A DNA stretch of 64,000 bases from GCA-2732755 sp965228265 (GCA_965228265.1 OZ245804.1:124001-188000); one strand, 5' to 3'; positions 34,025 through 42,745 are shown, counted from the first letter of the stretch. Translations and numbers: made by a program. Notes: generated by a model not told the origin, from the sequence alone.

Positions 34025-34834
34025 TTATGCCGTCGCGACGGCTGACGCGTCGCTGTACTTGATCCGGATGCCCGGGGTCATCGTGCCGCTGATCGAGATG
34101 CTCTTGATGTAGTTGTGCTTCACCGACTGAGGCTTCGCGCCCTCGATCGTCTTGAGCAGGTGCTCAAAGTTCTCGAGGAGATCGCCCTCCGGGAAGCTCA
34201 TCTTGCCGATGGTCGCGTGGACGTTCCCGCCCTTGTCGGCCCGGTACTCGACCTTGCCGGCTGAGTAATCCTTCACAGCCTCGACCACGTCCTTCGTCAC
34301 CGTCCCCGCCTTCGGGCTCGGCATCAGTCCCTTCGGACCAAGAACACGACCAAGCTTCGAGATCACACGCATCATGTCAGGGCTCGCCACCGCGACGTCA
34401 AAGTCGAACCAGCCCTTCTCAATCTTCGAAACAAGATCCTCGCCGCCCGCCTCGACCGCGCCGGCCGCCTTGGCGGCATCGACCTGGTCAGACGTGCAGA
34501 AAGCAACGACACGCTTCGTCTTGCCGATGCCCTTGGGCAGGCTTACCGAACCGCGAACAAGCTGATCCGCCTGCTTCGTGTCGATCCCGAGGTGGAACAC
34601 AACGTCGACCGCCTGGTCGAACTTCGTCCCCTGGAACCGCTTCACCGCCGCCATCGCGCTGGCTGCCTCCATCGGCTCACGCGAAGCCTTCTCGACGTTC
34701 GTCTTCATCCGCTTCGAAGGTTTGAAGCGGAGCTTGCCCTTGCGACGCTTCCCCTCTTCCTGAGAGGCACCCGCCGTCGCGGCCTTGCCCTCAGCCGGTG
34801 CGCCGAACTGTGCTGCGTTGGTTTCGTCAGCCAT
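34025..34834 (-). CDS. rplA: 50S ribosomal protein L1
   Basis: Binds 23S rRNA at the L1 stalk and often represses its own operon by binding its mRNA. The L1 core has GSVSLPKGIGKTKRVVAF, DMMRVISKLGRVLGPKGLMPSPKAGTVT, and IGKMSFPEGDLLENFEHLLKTI. At 269 aa it is about 35-40 residues longer than usual L1; the extra piece is an N-terminal Ala/Glu/Lys-rich tail (KRRKGKLRFKPSKRMK) before the start of the L1 domain. It begins 3 bp after rplK ends. Confidence 0.96.
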   Translation of the reverse strand: MADETNAAQFGAPAEGKAATAGASQEEGKRRKGKLRFKPSKRMKTNVEKASREPMEAASAMAAVKRFQGTKFDQAVDVVFHLGIDTKQADQLVRGSVSLPKGIGKTKRVVAFCTSDQVDAAKAAGAVEAGGEDLVSKIEKGWFDFDVAVASPDMMRVISKLGRVLGPKGLMPSPKAGTVTKDVVEAVKDYSAGKVEYRADKGGNVHATIGKMSFPEGDLLENFEHLLKTIEGAKPQSVKHNYIKSISISGTMTPGIRIKYSDASAVATA

Positions 34835-34837
34835 CGA

Positions 34838-35266
34838 TCAGCCCCCCACCGTGATGCCCATCGAACGGGCTTGACCTTCGACGATCCGGCACGCGGCCTC
34901 AAGGCTCGCGGCGTTCAGGTCTTCCATCTTCTCATTCGCGATCGATTCAACCTGCTCCTTGGTGATGTTCCCAACCTTGTTCTTGTTGGGCTCACCAGAA
35001 GCCTTCTCGACGCCCGCAGCTTCCTTGATCAACACAGCCGTCGGCGACGTCTTGATGTCGAACTCGAATGAGCGATCCGAGAAGACGCGGACCACAACAC
35101 CAACGACCTTGCCGTTGAGCTGACCCGTCGCCGCGTTGAACTGCTGAATGAACTGGCCCGGGTTCACACCCTTGGCACCAAGCACCGGACCCAGAGGAGG
35201 CGCAGGCGTCGCCTGCCCACCCGGGGCCATCAGCTTAAACGTTTCGGTAAGTTCTCTTTTGGCCAT
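34838..35266 (-). CDS. rplK: 50S ribosomal protein L11
   Basis: Ribosomal protein of the GTPase-associated centre, 142 aa. It starts KRELTETFKLMAPGGQATPAPPLGP, then GVNPGQFIQQFNAATGQLNGKVV, TSPTAVLIKEAAGVEKASGEPNKNKVGNIT and NAASLEAACRIVEGQARSMGI. It is the first gene of this minus-strand unit. secE and nusG, which usually sit just upstream, are not present; a divergent lipoprotein gene is there instead. Confidence 0.97.
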   Translation of the reverse strand: MAKRELTETFKLMAPGGQATPAPPLGPVLGAKGVNPGQFIQQFNAATGQLNGKVVGVVVRVFSDRSFEFDIKTSPTAVLIKEAAGVEKASGEPNKNKVGNITKEQVESIANEKMEDLNAASLEAACRIVEGQARSMGITVGG

Positions 35267-35363
35267 CGTGCTCCACCTCCCACCGGCCGGCTGCGACGAG
35301 CAGCAAGAACGGGCCAGCCATGCACCCGCTCCAGACTCAGTGGTTCCAACGGTTCCTGCGAAT

Positions 35364-35392
35364 CAATTATCCTGCAATGACTTGCACCGCAA
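35364..35392 (-). promoter_or_regulatory. candidate promoter of rplKAJL-rpoBC
   Basis: Read on the minus strand: TTGCGG (35392-35387) and TAATTG (35369-35364) spaced by 17 bp, about 100 bp upstream of rplK in the AT-richest part of the intergenic stretch. The match is moderate. Confidence 0.4.
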
Positions 35393-35505
35393 AGCCGCCC
35401 CCCACCGGGGCCGAGCTCGCGCGGACAGGATCGTAGACCGCCACCATCCCCCGATTCCACGGCTCGCTGGACGCCAATCTCACATTCTCCCGATACCCTC
35501 GAACC

Positions 35506-36096
35506 ATGCCCACCACTCTCAAACCCCTCTACACCCTGATCCTCACACTCCTGGCACTCACCGCCCTCACCGGCTGCGGCTCATACGCCAGCTTCACCAT
35601 CACCTCGCCACTCAGCGGCGCCTCACTTTCACCCAAACTCACCACTCGGGCATACACCTTCGCCGACGAGAACACCGTCGATATCTACCTCAGCGACCTC
35701 ACCCCCGAAGAACTCGGCCTCCCCATCGACCCCGACCCCGCCAAACGACCCGTGGGCCAGATCGTCCACATCCACATGTTCATCCGACCAAGCCCCGGCA
35801 AAACACCGATCGAACCCCAAGCCTCCAACTGCTCCATTCGCCACCTCATCCTCGCGCCGGGAGCCACCGGTCTTTACGGCGGGGGCGGGTTCCTCCTCCC
35901 CTCAGGCTCGGCAAGCTCGGGCACCTTCGGCGGCTCCATCTCCGCAGGCACACTCCGCCTCCAGGCCGCAAGCCCCCACTTCCACGACGCCATCGGCCCC
36001 TCGGGCGTCCGCGCGTCCTTCAAGGTCAAGGAAAACCGCGAGCTCGCCCTCACCATGGCCCGCCGACTCGAAGAAGCCACACCCCGCGACGAGTGA
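35506..36096 (+). CDS. predicted lipoprotein of unknown function
   Basis: A 196-aa protein with a lipoprotein signal (LILTLLALTALTGC, lipobox LTGC) and a beta-rich mature part beginning YASFTITSPLSGASLSPKLTTRAY. It contains VDIYLSDLTPEELG, QIVHIHMFIRPSPGKTPIEP and GSASSGTFGGSISAGTLRL. It is divergent from rplK. The pattern suggests a small envelope-anchored protein of a planctomycete family, but I do not recognise a named domain. Confidence 0.8.
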   Translation: MPTTLKPLYTLILTLLALTALTGCGSYASFTITSPLSGASLSPKLTTRAYTFADENTVDIYLSDLTPEELGLPIDPDPAKRPVGQIVHIHMFIRPSPGKTPIEPQASNCSIRHLILAPGATGLYGGGGFLLPSGSASSGTFGGSISAGTLRLQAASPHFHDAIGPSGVRASFKVKENRELALTMARRLEEATPRDE

Positions 36097-36113
36097 ACCG
36101 CGCCGAGGGTATC

Positions 36114-36150
36114 GGGTGCCACGGCTTGACCGTCCTCGGCAAGCCGTGAG
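36114..36150. repeat. REP-like inverted repeat
   Basis: GTGCCACGGCTTG ... CAAGCCGTGAGTC is an imperfect palindrome between two convergent genes. It shares the GTGCCACGGC start with the 28-bp element at 45476 and 50162. Confidence 0.45.
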
Positions 36151-36156
36151 TCAGAC

Positions 36157-37245
36157 TCACCCGTCCCCGTACTGCTTCGCCACACGCCGCGTCACCGCCG
36201 TCGCGTACAGCTCCGTCAGCATCTCCGCAGAGAGCGACTTCCCGCAGAGTCTGGGCGAGCTCATCTCGTCGTACTTCTCGGGCTCAACCATCATCAGATC
36301 CGGGTCCGCGATCGGGCTCGGGCCGTCGTAGTCCGTCTCAAACATCGTCCGCAGCGCCCAGTACCGGCTCGCGTACAGCTCGAACGCCTGCTCCGGGTCC
36401 TCGGCCTGCCCCGCCGCGTACGCCGTGTCGTCCGTCGAGAACAGATGCTCGTCCCGCGCCACGATGTCCGACCCAAAGAGCACCCGCCCTCGCCACCGCT
36501 CGAGAAACGCTGCAAACTCATCCCGCGGCTGCTTGCTCAGCTCCCGCACCTGCCACTTGCACGCGCTCGTGTCGATCGACAGGTTCGGATGCCGCTCGAG
36601 CAACCCCGACAAAAAGCCCAGATCCTCGGGCGATCCCGCCATGTGTGCCGCCAGAAACTGCGTCTCCGGGTACCGCGAGATCAGCCGCTCAAACGGCTCG
36701 TAGTTCTGCGCCTTCGTCCCGTACACCGAGCTGTCCGCGTACTTCGTCGCAAACCACGTATCAGGGTCGGCGATGTGGATCATCACCATCATCCCCAGCT
36801 CCTGAGCCAGCTCGACCGCCTTCGCCTTCCACGGCCCATCAAGAGCCAGGTCCGCCATCGTCTCCGCGTCCATCAGATCGCGTAGCCTCGGCGCCTGCCA
36901 GAACTTCAGCATCCGCGCCCCGTACTCACCATGCCAGACGCGGATCCGCTCCAGAAACCCGTCCGTAAACGCGTGCTTCTTGTCCGCCGACATGAAGTCC
37001 GGCACCGCGATGAACCGCACCCGATCCCCCAAGGCATCGCGCACAGCCGGCGCCTGCTCCAACACCGTCTGCGAGTACGTCTGCACCACCCCGTACCGAG
37101 CCGCCGCGTCCGCCCAGACCTCCGCCGCACGCCCGCCGTTGATGTGCGTGTGCACATCAACAATCGGGGCCACCGGCTCGCCCAGCAACTCCGCCTCCGC
37201 CCGGTAGTCCAACCCAAGCGTGTTCTGGGCCCACGGCTCCTTCAT
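36157..37245 (-). CDS. amidohydrolase family protein (TIM barrel)
   Basis: A 362-aa putative metal-dependent hydrolase of the amidohydrolase-2 type. It has VDVHTHINGG (first metal-binding His pair), MVMIHIADPDTW, FLAAHMAGSPEDLGFL, and a C-terminal RVLFGSDIVARDEHL (final Asp of the metal site). Members act as decarboxylases or hydrolases on small carboxylic or cyclic substrates, and the real substrate cannot be told from sequence. It is convergent with the lipoprotein gene at 35506 and divergent from the GT4 gene. Confidence 0.87.
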   Translation of the reverse strand: MKEPWAQNTLGLDYRAEAELLGEPVAPIVDVHTHINGGRAAEVWADAAARYGVVQTYSQTVLEQAPAVRDALGDRVRFIAVPDFMSADKKHAFTDGFLERIRVWHGEYGARMLKFWQAPRLRDLMDAETMADLALDGPWKAKAVELAQELGMMVMIHIADPDTWFATKYADSSVYGTKAQNYEPFERLISRYPETQFLAAHMAGSPEDLGFLSGLLERHPNLSIDTSACKWQVRELSKQPRDEFAAFLERWRGRVLFGSDIVARDEHLFSTDDTAYAAGQAEDPEQAFELYASRYWALRTMFETDYDGPSPIADPDLMMVEPEKYDEMSSPRLCGKSLSAEMLTELYATAVTRRVAKQYGDG

Positions 37246-37301
37246 GGGAGATCTCTCCTACGCCCCCGCGCACGCTAGACCGGTACGCTTCCGGACCCCC
37301 G

Positions 37302-38444
37302 ATGGTAGACCCAAAGCCCAAACTCACCACCTCAACAACAAAACCCCGCGTGGCCCTCTGCCACGACTGGCTCGTCGCCCGCCGAGGAGGCGAACTCGTC
37401 CTCGAAGCCATCGCCGAAGCCATCCAACCCATCGCCGAACTCGACGCCGTCTACACCATGTTCGACACCGGCTCGTCCATCGGCCCCGCCGTCGACCCAC
37501 TCCCCCGCAAAGCCTCCCTCCTCAACACCCTCCCCGCCCGCCGATGGCTCCTCCCCCTCTACCCACTGGCCGTCCGAGACCTCTCCCGCAAACTCCGTCA
37601 ACGACACCGCGAGAAACCCATCGACCTCGTCATCTCCACCCACTCCGCAGCCATCAAGGCCATCAAGCCCCCGCCCGGCGTCCCGCACATCTGCTACTGC
37701 CACGCACCCGCCCGCTACATCTGGACCCACGCCGAGGGCTACGCCGGCGGCCTCCGAGGCCTGGGCCTCGCCCTTATCCGACCCCTCTACAAAGTCTGGG
37801 ATCGCCGCACCGCCAAACGCGTCGACACCTTCCTCGCCAACTCCACCCACACCCACCGCCAGATCGGCCGCGCCTACAAACGCCAATCCGAAGTCTGCTT
37901 CCCACCCGTCCGCACGCGCTTCTTCACCTACAACAAGGACATCCTCCGCGACGACTACTGGCTCGCCGTCGGCGCACTCGTCCCGTACAAACGTTTCGAC
38001 CTCGCCATCGAGGCCGCCAACACACGCAAACACCCGCTCAAAGTCATCGGCACCGGCCCGGAGCTCGAACGCCTCAAAGCCCTCGCCGGCCCCACCGTCA
38101 CCTTCGAAACCGCCAAAACCGACGTCCAGCTCCGCGACGCCTACCGACGCGCCAAACTCCTCATCTTCCCCCAGCTCGAAGACTTCGGCATCGTCGCCGT
38201 CGAGGCCCAGGCCTGCGGCACACCCGTCGTCGCGTACGCCAAAGGCGGCGCCAATGACACCGTCATCAACAACGCCACCGGCGCCCACTTCGAGTCTCAA
38301 TCCGTCGATGCCCTGCTCGAAGCCATCGACCGCTGCCCGAAACACAACGCCCTGGCCTGCCGCGAAAACGCCGAGCGTTTCTCCGAGGACCGCTTCCGCG
38401 AGCAGATCGCCCGCCTCACCCGCGAGCTCATCCGCCGGGCGTGA
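37302..38444 (+). CDS. glycosyltransferase family 4
   Basis: A 380-aa GT-B fold glycosyltransferase that adds a sugar from a nucleotide donor, probably to surface polysaccharide. It has an N-terminal acceptor part (VALCHDWLVARRGGELVLEAI) and a donor domain with WLAVGALVPYKRFDLAIEAAN, KVIGTGPELERLKALAG, and the family EX7E-type motif FPQLEDFGIVAVEAQACGTPVVAYAKGGANDT. It resembles mannosyl- or rhamnosyltransferases of the WbaZ type. It converges with the flavin reductase gene, overlapping it by 17 bp. Confidence 0.92.
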   Translation: MVDPKPKLTTSTTKPRVALCHDWLVARRGGELVLEAIAEAIQPIAELDAVYTMFDTGSSIGPAVDPLPRKASLLNTLPARRWLLPLYPLAVRDLSRKLRQRHREKPIDLVISTHSAAIKAIKPPPGVPHICYCHAPARYIWTHAEGYAGGLRGLGLALIRPLYKVWDRRTAKRVDTFLANSTHTHRQIGRAYKRQSEVCFPPVRTRFFTYNKDILRDDYWLAVGALVPYKRFDLAIEAANTRKHPLKVIGTGPELERLKALAGPTVTFETAKTDVQLRDAYRRAKLLIFPQLEDFGIVAVEAQACGTPVVAYAKGGANDTVINNATGAHFESQSVDALLEAIDRCPKHNALACRENAERFSEDRFREQIARLTRELIRRA

Positions 38445-38886
38445 CCACCCGCGCATCGACCACCTGGCCAATGAACAGCTCGCAGTCCGCCTCGAGATCC
38501 AGATGCCGCACGACCTCGCAGTCGATCGCCGCCCGAGCCCGCCTCAGAATCGGCGACCCCGTCGACCACGATTTCACCTCGAGCGCATCAAACGGATCGC
38601 TCGCCTCGTCCGGCGCCTGAAACGTGTCAAACTTCCGAAGTAGCAGCCGATCTGACTCATCGATCAGGTTGAGCGCAAAGCTCCGGCTGTCGCGGATCAA
38701 GGGCTCCAGCGAGTGACACTTCTTGACCGAAACGCTCACCAGCACCGGCTCGTTCGCGCACCGCTGCACCCAGCGCACGACCATCCCGCCGCGAGCTCCG
38801 TCGTGCGCCGCAGTCATCACCCAAGTCGCCCAGGGCACACGCTCTAGAACCGAGGCCACTCTCTCGGAATCGATCTGCACAGACAC
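38428..38886 (-). CDS. flavin reductase-like FMN-binding domain protein
   Basis: A 152-aa protein of the flavin reductase / NADH:FMN oxidoreductase type (RVPWATWVMTAAHDGARGGMVVRWVQRC, VLVSVSVKKCHSLEPLI, SRSFALNLIDES, and GSPILRRARAAIDCEV), probably an FMN-binding electron donor for a monooxygenase. The end of its gene overlaps the convergent GT4 gene by 17 bp. No monooxygenase partner is close by. Confidence 0.82.
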   Translation of the reverse strand: MSVQIDSERVASVLERVPWATWVMTAAHDGARGGMVVRWVQRCANEPVLVSVSVKKCHSLEPLIRDSRSFALNLIDESDRLLLRKFDTFQAPDEASDPFDALEVKSWSTGSPILRRARAAIDCEVVRHLDLEADCELFIGQVVDARVVTPGG

Positions 38887-39112
38887 GAATCACTCCCCGG
38901 GATGGTCCCAGACAGGCCCACCCAACTTCTCCCCCGGCTGAGCGCCGGCAGCCTAACCCAGACCGCCATTTTCTGCACCATGAGAAATTTTTGAACACCG
39001 ACCATAAACCGATCGACCGCGCCAACTCCCCTTCGCATCGGCACCTTACGAGATCCGCCAGAAAGCGGACTTTCCCCACTGAGCCCACAAAGGGCTCAAG
39101 GGTGTTGCAAAG

Positions 39113-39127
39113 TGGGACGAAATGGTA
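39113..39127 (+). promoter_or_regulatory. candidate MraZ-binding boxes upstream of mraZ
   Basis: TGGGA at 39113-39117 and TGGTA at 39123-39127, 5 bp apart. This follows the direct-repeat spacing reported for MraZ operators (TGGGN repeats with 5-nt gaps). The second box is imperfect. The site lies 36 bp before the start codon I propose for mraZ, so MraZ may regulate itself. Confidence 0.4.
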
Positions 39128-39162
39128 CAAGATCCCACACATGCCCATGGAGACGAGCACCA

Positions 39163-39609
39163 TTGCTCTTCACAGGATCGTCAGAACACACCATCGACAG
39201 CAAAAACCGCCTGTCGATCGCGTCCAAGCACCGGGCGCTGCTCCCACAGAGCGTGGTGGCGTGGTACTGCATCCCATGGCCCTCGGGCATTTTGCGCCTC
39301 TATCCGGAACCCACCTTCCTGGAGCTAGCCAACAAATGGGACGACTCCCTGACACCATCCGACGACCAGGCACAGCTGGTTTCAACGATGTTCAGCTTCG
39401 CCGAGAGGCTGGAGATGGACTCCGCCGGCCGCGTCAGACTCCCGCAGAAACACCTCGACCTGGCCGGGCTTGGACCGGAGGTCGCCGTGCTCGGGTCCAA
39501 GAGCAAACTCGAGATCGTCGATCGACAGAAGTGGCAGGAAGGCGAGCAGCAGCGCTTCGAAGACCTCAAGCGACTGGTCGCGACCCAAACCCCCTCATCA
39601 AAGCCCTGA
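39163..39609 (+). CDS. mraZ: MraZ-type transcriptional regulator
   Basis: A small DNA-binding protein of the SpoVT/AbrB-like MraZ family, normally the first gene of the division and cell-wall cluster. It has LLFTGSSEHTIDSKNRLSIASKHR (first MraZ repeat) and SFAERLEMDSAGRVRLPQKHLDLAGLG (second repeat). I place the start at TTG 39163 so the protein begins MLFTGSSEHTID, the usual MraZ N-terminus, with GGAG about 10 bp upstream; a GTG at 39112 would add 17 residues. No mraW/rsmH, ftsL or mur genes follow on the strand; instead there is a thioredoxin on the other strand. Confidence 0.88.
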   Translation: MLFTGSSEHTIDSKNRLSIASKHRALLPQSVVAWYCIPWPSGILRLYPEPTFLELANKWDDSLTPSDDQAQLVSTMFSFAERLEMDSAGRVRLPQKHLDLAGLGPEVAVLGSKSKLEIVDRQKWQEGEQQRFEDLKRLVATQTPSSKP

Positions 39610-39939
39610 CCGCCCTCATCCCGGGCCGACACGAAGCCCGGCATGAACGCAACAACCAAACCGCCCGCAGGCCTCTGCACGTCCAAGGAAGGACCTCCCG
39701 CTAAGGCCAACAGCAGCCCGGCGACCGCAAGGACGCGATCGCCGGCACGGGCCTTTGCCCCACCAACACCACCGCACCCACACCCAGGCCGGGGATCAAC
39801 CGCGAGGGAGAGAGAGACCGACTCCCCGGCCAACCCAAAAAGAACACCGCCGACCGTCGCAGTTGTTCCACGCGGTCGGCGTTGTTCGTTGTCATTGTGA
39901 TGTCGTCACCGAGGTGTCGTCACCCTCGTCCCGAACCGA
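39610..39939 (+). other. intergenic stretch with two hairpins, no gene supported
   Basis: About 330 bases between mraZ and trxA. One palindrome pairs GGCCGGGGA with TCCCCGGCC (39788-39833); another pairs ACACCGCCGACCG with CGGTCGGCGTTGT (39844-39885). The second has some T-rich sequence behind it, so it may be a weak terminator. A short open frame here (from 39643) is Pro/Arg/Ser-rich and not supported. Confidence 0.4.
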
Positions 39940-40269
39940 TCAGCCGATCGCCTTGTCCAGACGAGCCGCCAGATCCTCACGTGAGGTCAGACCCACACGC
40001 ATATCCACGACCTCGCCACCCTTGAAGATCGCGACCGTCGGGATCGAACGAATCCCAAACTTCATCGATGTCTCGCGGGCCTCATCGATGTTCAACTTCA
40101 CGACCTTGGCCTTGCCGGCGTATTCGCCCGCAAGCTCCTCGATCACCGGCGAGAGCGCCACACAGGGTGCGCACCACTCCGCCCAGAAATCCACAAGCAC
40201 CGGCGTGCTGCTGTCGAGCACCTCGCTCTGAAAGTTCTCATCCGTGACTGCGATTGTTGCTGCGCCCAT
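39940..40269 (-). CDS. trxA: thioredoxin
   Basis: A 109-aa thioredoxin that reduces protein disulphides. It has the redox site WCAPC (Cys33 and Cys36; the third and fourth residues are Ala and Pro rather than Gly-Pro), VLVDFWAEW, KLNIDEARET, IRSIPTVAIFKGGEVVDMRVG. No signal peptide, so probably cytoplasmic. It is transcribed toward mraZ; the 248-bp stretch on its other side is divergent from the pseudopilin gene at 40518. Confidence 0.95.
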   Translation of the reverse strand: MGAATIAVTDENFQSEVLDSSTPVLVDFWAEWCAPCVALSPVIEELAGEYAGKAKVVKLNIDEARETSMKFGIRSIPTVAIFKGGEVVDMRVGLTSREDLAARLDKAIG

Positions 40270-40517
40270 TGTGGTGCTCCTTTGCCCTTCTCTTCTTCTT
40301 TATCGGCCCATCGGTTTCGTAGGCCTCAGCTACCATAAACACGCCTCTGAAGCCTATTATTGCGGATCATATTTTTCGGGCTCTGGGGAACCCGGGCGAT
40401 CCGAGGATCGTAGGAACGTGGTACACTCACGGACCGGCCGATAGAATCGGCCCTCCGCTGCGGCCCGTCTAGGACCCCCGCAGACCTCAGTTTGGACATT
40501 TACGAGGGCTCAACGAA

Positions 40518-41474
40518 ATGAAAAGGGATTCTCGCGCATTCACGCTGATCGAGCTGCTGGTCGTTATCGCGATCATCGCGCTCCTCATCGGTATTCTCCT
40601 GCCGGCTCTGGCCAAGGCCCGTCTCGCCGCACAGAAGATGCTCGGCCAGGCCAACCACCGCAGCATCCAGCAGGGCGTTGCCTTCTACGCTGACCAGAAC
40701 AAGGAATTCACGCCCGCCGGCCACGACACAGTCGCCACGAACTTCTGGAACTACGTCTGGCCCGCTCAGGTCCGCCATGCGATGGGCAACGATGCCAAGA
40801 GCATGGAAGTCTTCCGGAACCCCGGCGCGGGCAAGGACTATCCCAACGATTGGGTCCAGTCCGTCGACACTTCCTCGAACGCCAGAGCGCGTGCCGGCGT
40901 CGAAACCCAGTACGGCTACCTCGAGGACGAGATCATGGTCCGTCACACCGAGGGACGCGCAGGCCAGACCGTTGACTTCCAGCGTCGCGGCTTCAACTCA
41001 ATCAGCATCGGCTGGAATGAGCTCGGCCTCACTAACGCCCCCCTTCCCACAGATGCGACGCAGAACCTCGGCATGGGCGAGCACTTCCTCTTCCCCGAGG
41101 ACCTGAACAACACCAACACCGATCAGAGACGCCAGTCGATCCTCTCCGCCGGCCCCAAGATCGCCAATATCCAGGAACCGGCCAACATGATCGTGACCGC
41201 CGACTCCTTCGTCGACCTCATTCAGGACGGCTGGGTCTCGCCCAAGTTCAACAACACCAGCGAGCACCCCGGGGCCTACTTCTCCGGCCAGGCCAACTTC
41301 GCTTTCGCCGACGGACACGTCGAAGCACTCAAGGTGGATGACTACGTGCTCCTCCCGAGCGGCGACGACAACTTCAACGGATGGGACACCGAAGACTCCA
41401 GCTGGAAGTCACGCATGCGTCGCTGGAACAACGACGCTCGCCCCCACACCGAATTGTGGAATTCCGGCACCTGA
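40518..41474 (+). CDS. prepilin-type protein with H-X9-DG-like C-terminal domain, tandem copy 1
   Basis: A 318-aa pseudopilin-like protein. The class III signal is SRAFTLIELLVVIAIIALLIGILLPALAK; the body has NHRSIQQGVAFYADQNKEFTP and DEIMVRHTEGRAG; the C-terminus has SGQANFAFADGHVEALKVDDY, the DUF1559-like DGHVEAL block, followed by WKSRMRRWNNDARP. Planctomycetes have many such proteins, probably assembled by a type II secretion- or type IV pilus-like machine. Its paralogue follows at 41651, after a terminator. Confidence 0.9.
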   Translation: MKRDSRAFTLIELLVVIAIIALLIGILLPALAKARLAAQKMLGQANHRSIQQGVAFYADQNKEFTPAGHDTVATNFWNYVWPAQVRHAMGNDAKSMEVFRNPGAGKDYPNDWVQSVDTSSNARARAGVETQYGYLEDEIMVRHTEGRAGQTVDFQRRGFNSISIGWNELGLTNAPLPTDATQNLGMGEHFLFPEDLNNTNTDQRRQSILSAGPKIANIQEPANMIVTADSFVDLIQDGWVSPKFNNTSEHPGAYFSGQANFAFADGHVEALKVDDYVLLPSGDDNFNGWDTEDSSWKSRMRRWNNDARPHTELWNSGT

Positions 41475-41503
41475 TTCAGCCAAAGAGCTACTCGTCTGAT
41501 CTG

Positions 41504-41538
41504 ACGCCGCCCCCACCCAAGGGGGCGGCGTTCTTTTC
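41504..41538 (+). terminator. Rho-independent terminator between tandem pseudopilin genes
   Basis: ACGCCGCCCCC pairs with GGGGGCGGCGT and is followed by TCTTTTC. It lies 30 bp past the first pseudopilin stop. Confidence 0.85.
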
Positions 41539-41650
41539 AGCCCAACCCAGCGAACCTGCTGGACCAAACACACGTAAACCTGTATCCTGAAAGCCATCAG
41601 GGCCCTCCCCACTCGGGGAGGGATGCACGCCGATTAAGCGGGGACAACTC

Positions 41651-42604
41651 ATGAACAGCAAAAGGGCATTCACGCTCATCGAACTTCTCGTGGTCATCGC
41701 GATCATCGCGCTGCTCATCGGCATCCTCCTCCCGGCCCTGGCCAAAGCCAGACTCGCCGCCCAGAAGATGCTCGGACAGGCCAACCACCGATCCGTCCAG
41801 CAGGGCGTCGCCCTCTACGCCGACCAGTACAAAGAGCACATGCCCACAGGCCACGACTCGGGCACCTCGTCATGGGCCTACCCCTGGCCCGCGCAGATCC
41901 GCCTGGCCATGGGCGGCGAAGAAAAATCCATGGAAGCCTTCCTCAACCCCGGTGCGGGCAAGGAATTCCCCGTCGAGTGGTACAAAATCCTCGACCCCAC
42001 CGCCGCTGCCCGCGCGTTCAACGACCTCCACCTGGGCGCCGGCTACGACGAAAACGAAATCATGGTCCGTCACTCACCGGGCCGAGCCGCTTTCAACATC
42101 AAACGTGGCTTCTCCGGCATGAGCTTCGGCTGGAACGAGTGCGGAACCGCGAGCGAAACAGCCAACGACCTTCGCTACCCCGGCCGCCCCGCCATGCTCG
42201 GCATGGGCATGCACCTCTGGCCCGAAGCAAGCTTCAACTCGGCTGCCATTGAAACACGCCAGCAGGCCATCATCGAGTACGGCCCAAAGATCTCTCAGAT
42301 CGCCGAGCCCTCCAACATGATCGCGGTCACCGACTCCTTCGTCGATTTGAGCCAGGACGCATGGGTTTCCGTCATCACTCGCAACACATCACAACACCCC
42401 GGCGCATACTTCAGCGGCCAGGGCAACTTCGCATTCCTCGACGGCCATGTCGAATCACTGAAAGTCAGGGATTACACGCTCATCAACGATGATCCCGCCT
42501 CGGGCATCGTCGGCAACGACTGGGACCCCAACGACGCCGGCTGGAAGTCCCGTATGCGCCGCTGGAACAACGACGCAAGGCCGAACACCGATTACTGGCA
42601 GTAA
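41651..42604 (+). CDS. prepilin-type protein with H-X9-DG-like C-terminal domain, tandem copy 2
   Basis: A 317-aa paralogue of the preceding gene. It repeats the leader (KRAFTLIELLVVIAIIALLIGILLPALA), ARLAAQKMLGQANHRSVQQG, HPGAYFSGQGNFAFLDGHVE and a WKSRMRRWNNDARPNTDYW ending. The middle (EFPVEWYKILDP, GFSGMSFGWNECG) is more diverged. Both copies have separate terminators and so are probably separate transcripts. Likely minor pilin-like exported proteins; a specific role is unknown. Confidence 0.9.
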   Translation: MNSKRAFTLIELLVVIAIIALLIGILLPALAKARLAAQKMLGQANHRSVQQGVALYADQYKEHMPTGHDSGTSSWAYPWPAQIRLAMGGEEKSMEAFLNPGAGKEFPVEWYKILDPTAAARAFNDLHLGAGYDENEIMVRHSPGRAAFNIKRGFSGMSFGWNECGTASETANDLRYPGRPAMLGMGMHLWPEASFNSAAIETRQQAIIEYGPKISQIAEPSNMIAVTDSFVDLSQDAWVSVITRNTSQHPGAYFSGQGNFAFLDGHVESLKVRDYTLINDDPASGIVGNDWDPNDAGWKSRMRRWNNDARPNTDYWQ

Positions 42605-42629
42605 GCCCACCTCACATCCCAACCACACT

Positions 42630-42669
42630 GCGACGGCCGCTCCTCAATGGGCGGCCGTCGTTCTCTATT
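42630..42669 (+). terminator. Rho-independent terminator after tandem pseudopilin copy 2
   Basis: GCGACGGCCGC pairs with GCGGCCGTCGT and is followed by TCTCTATT. It is less T-rich than the others. Confidence 0.7.
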
Positions 42670-42745
42670 ACGTACCCCACAACTCCACACTCGAACACCC
42701 CCACACCCGCTGCGTAACATGTATGAGGTCACACAAGGAGACCGC

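Noticed and set aside
39643..39900. 85-codon open frame after mraZ
   Set aside because: Pro/Thr/Ser/Arg-rich with no domain, overlapping two hairpins; not supported.
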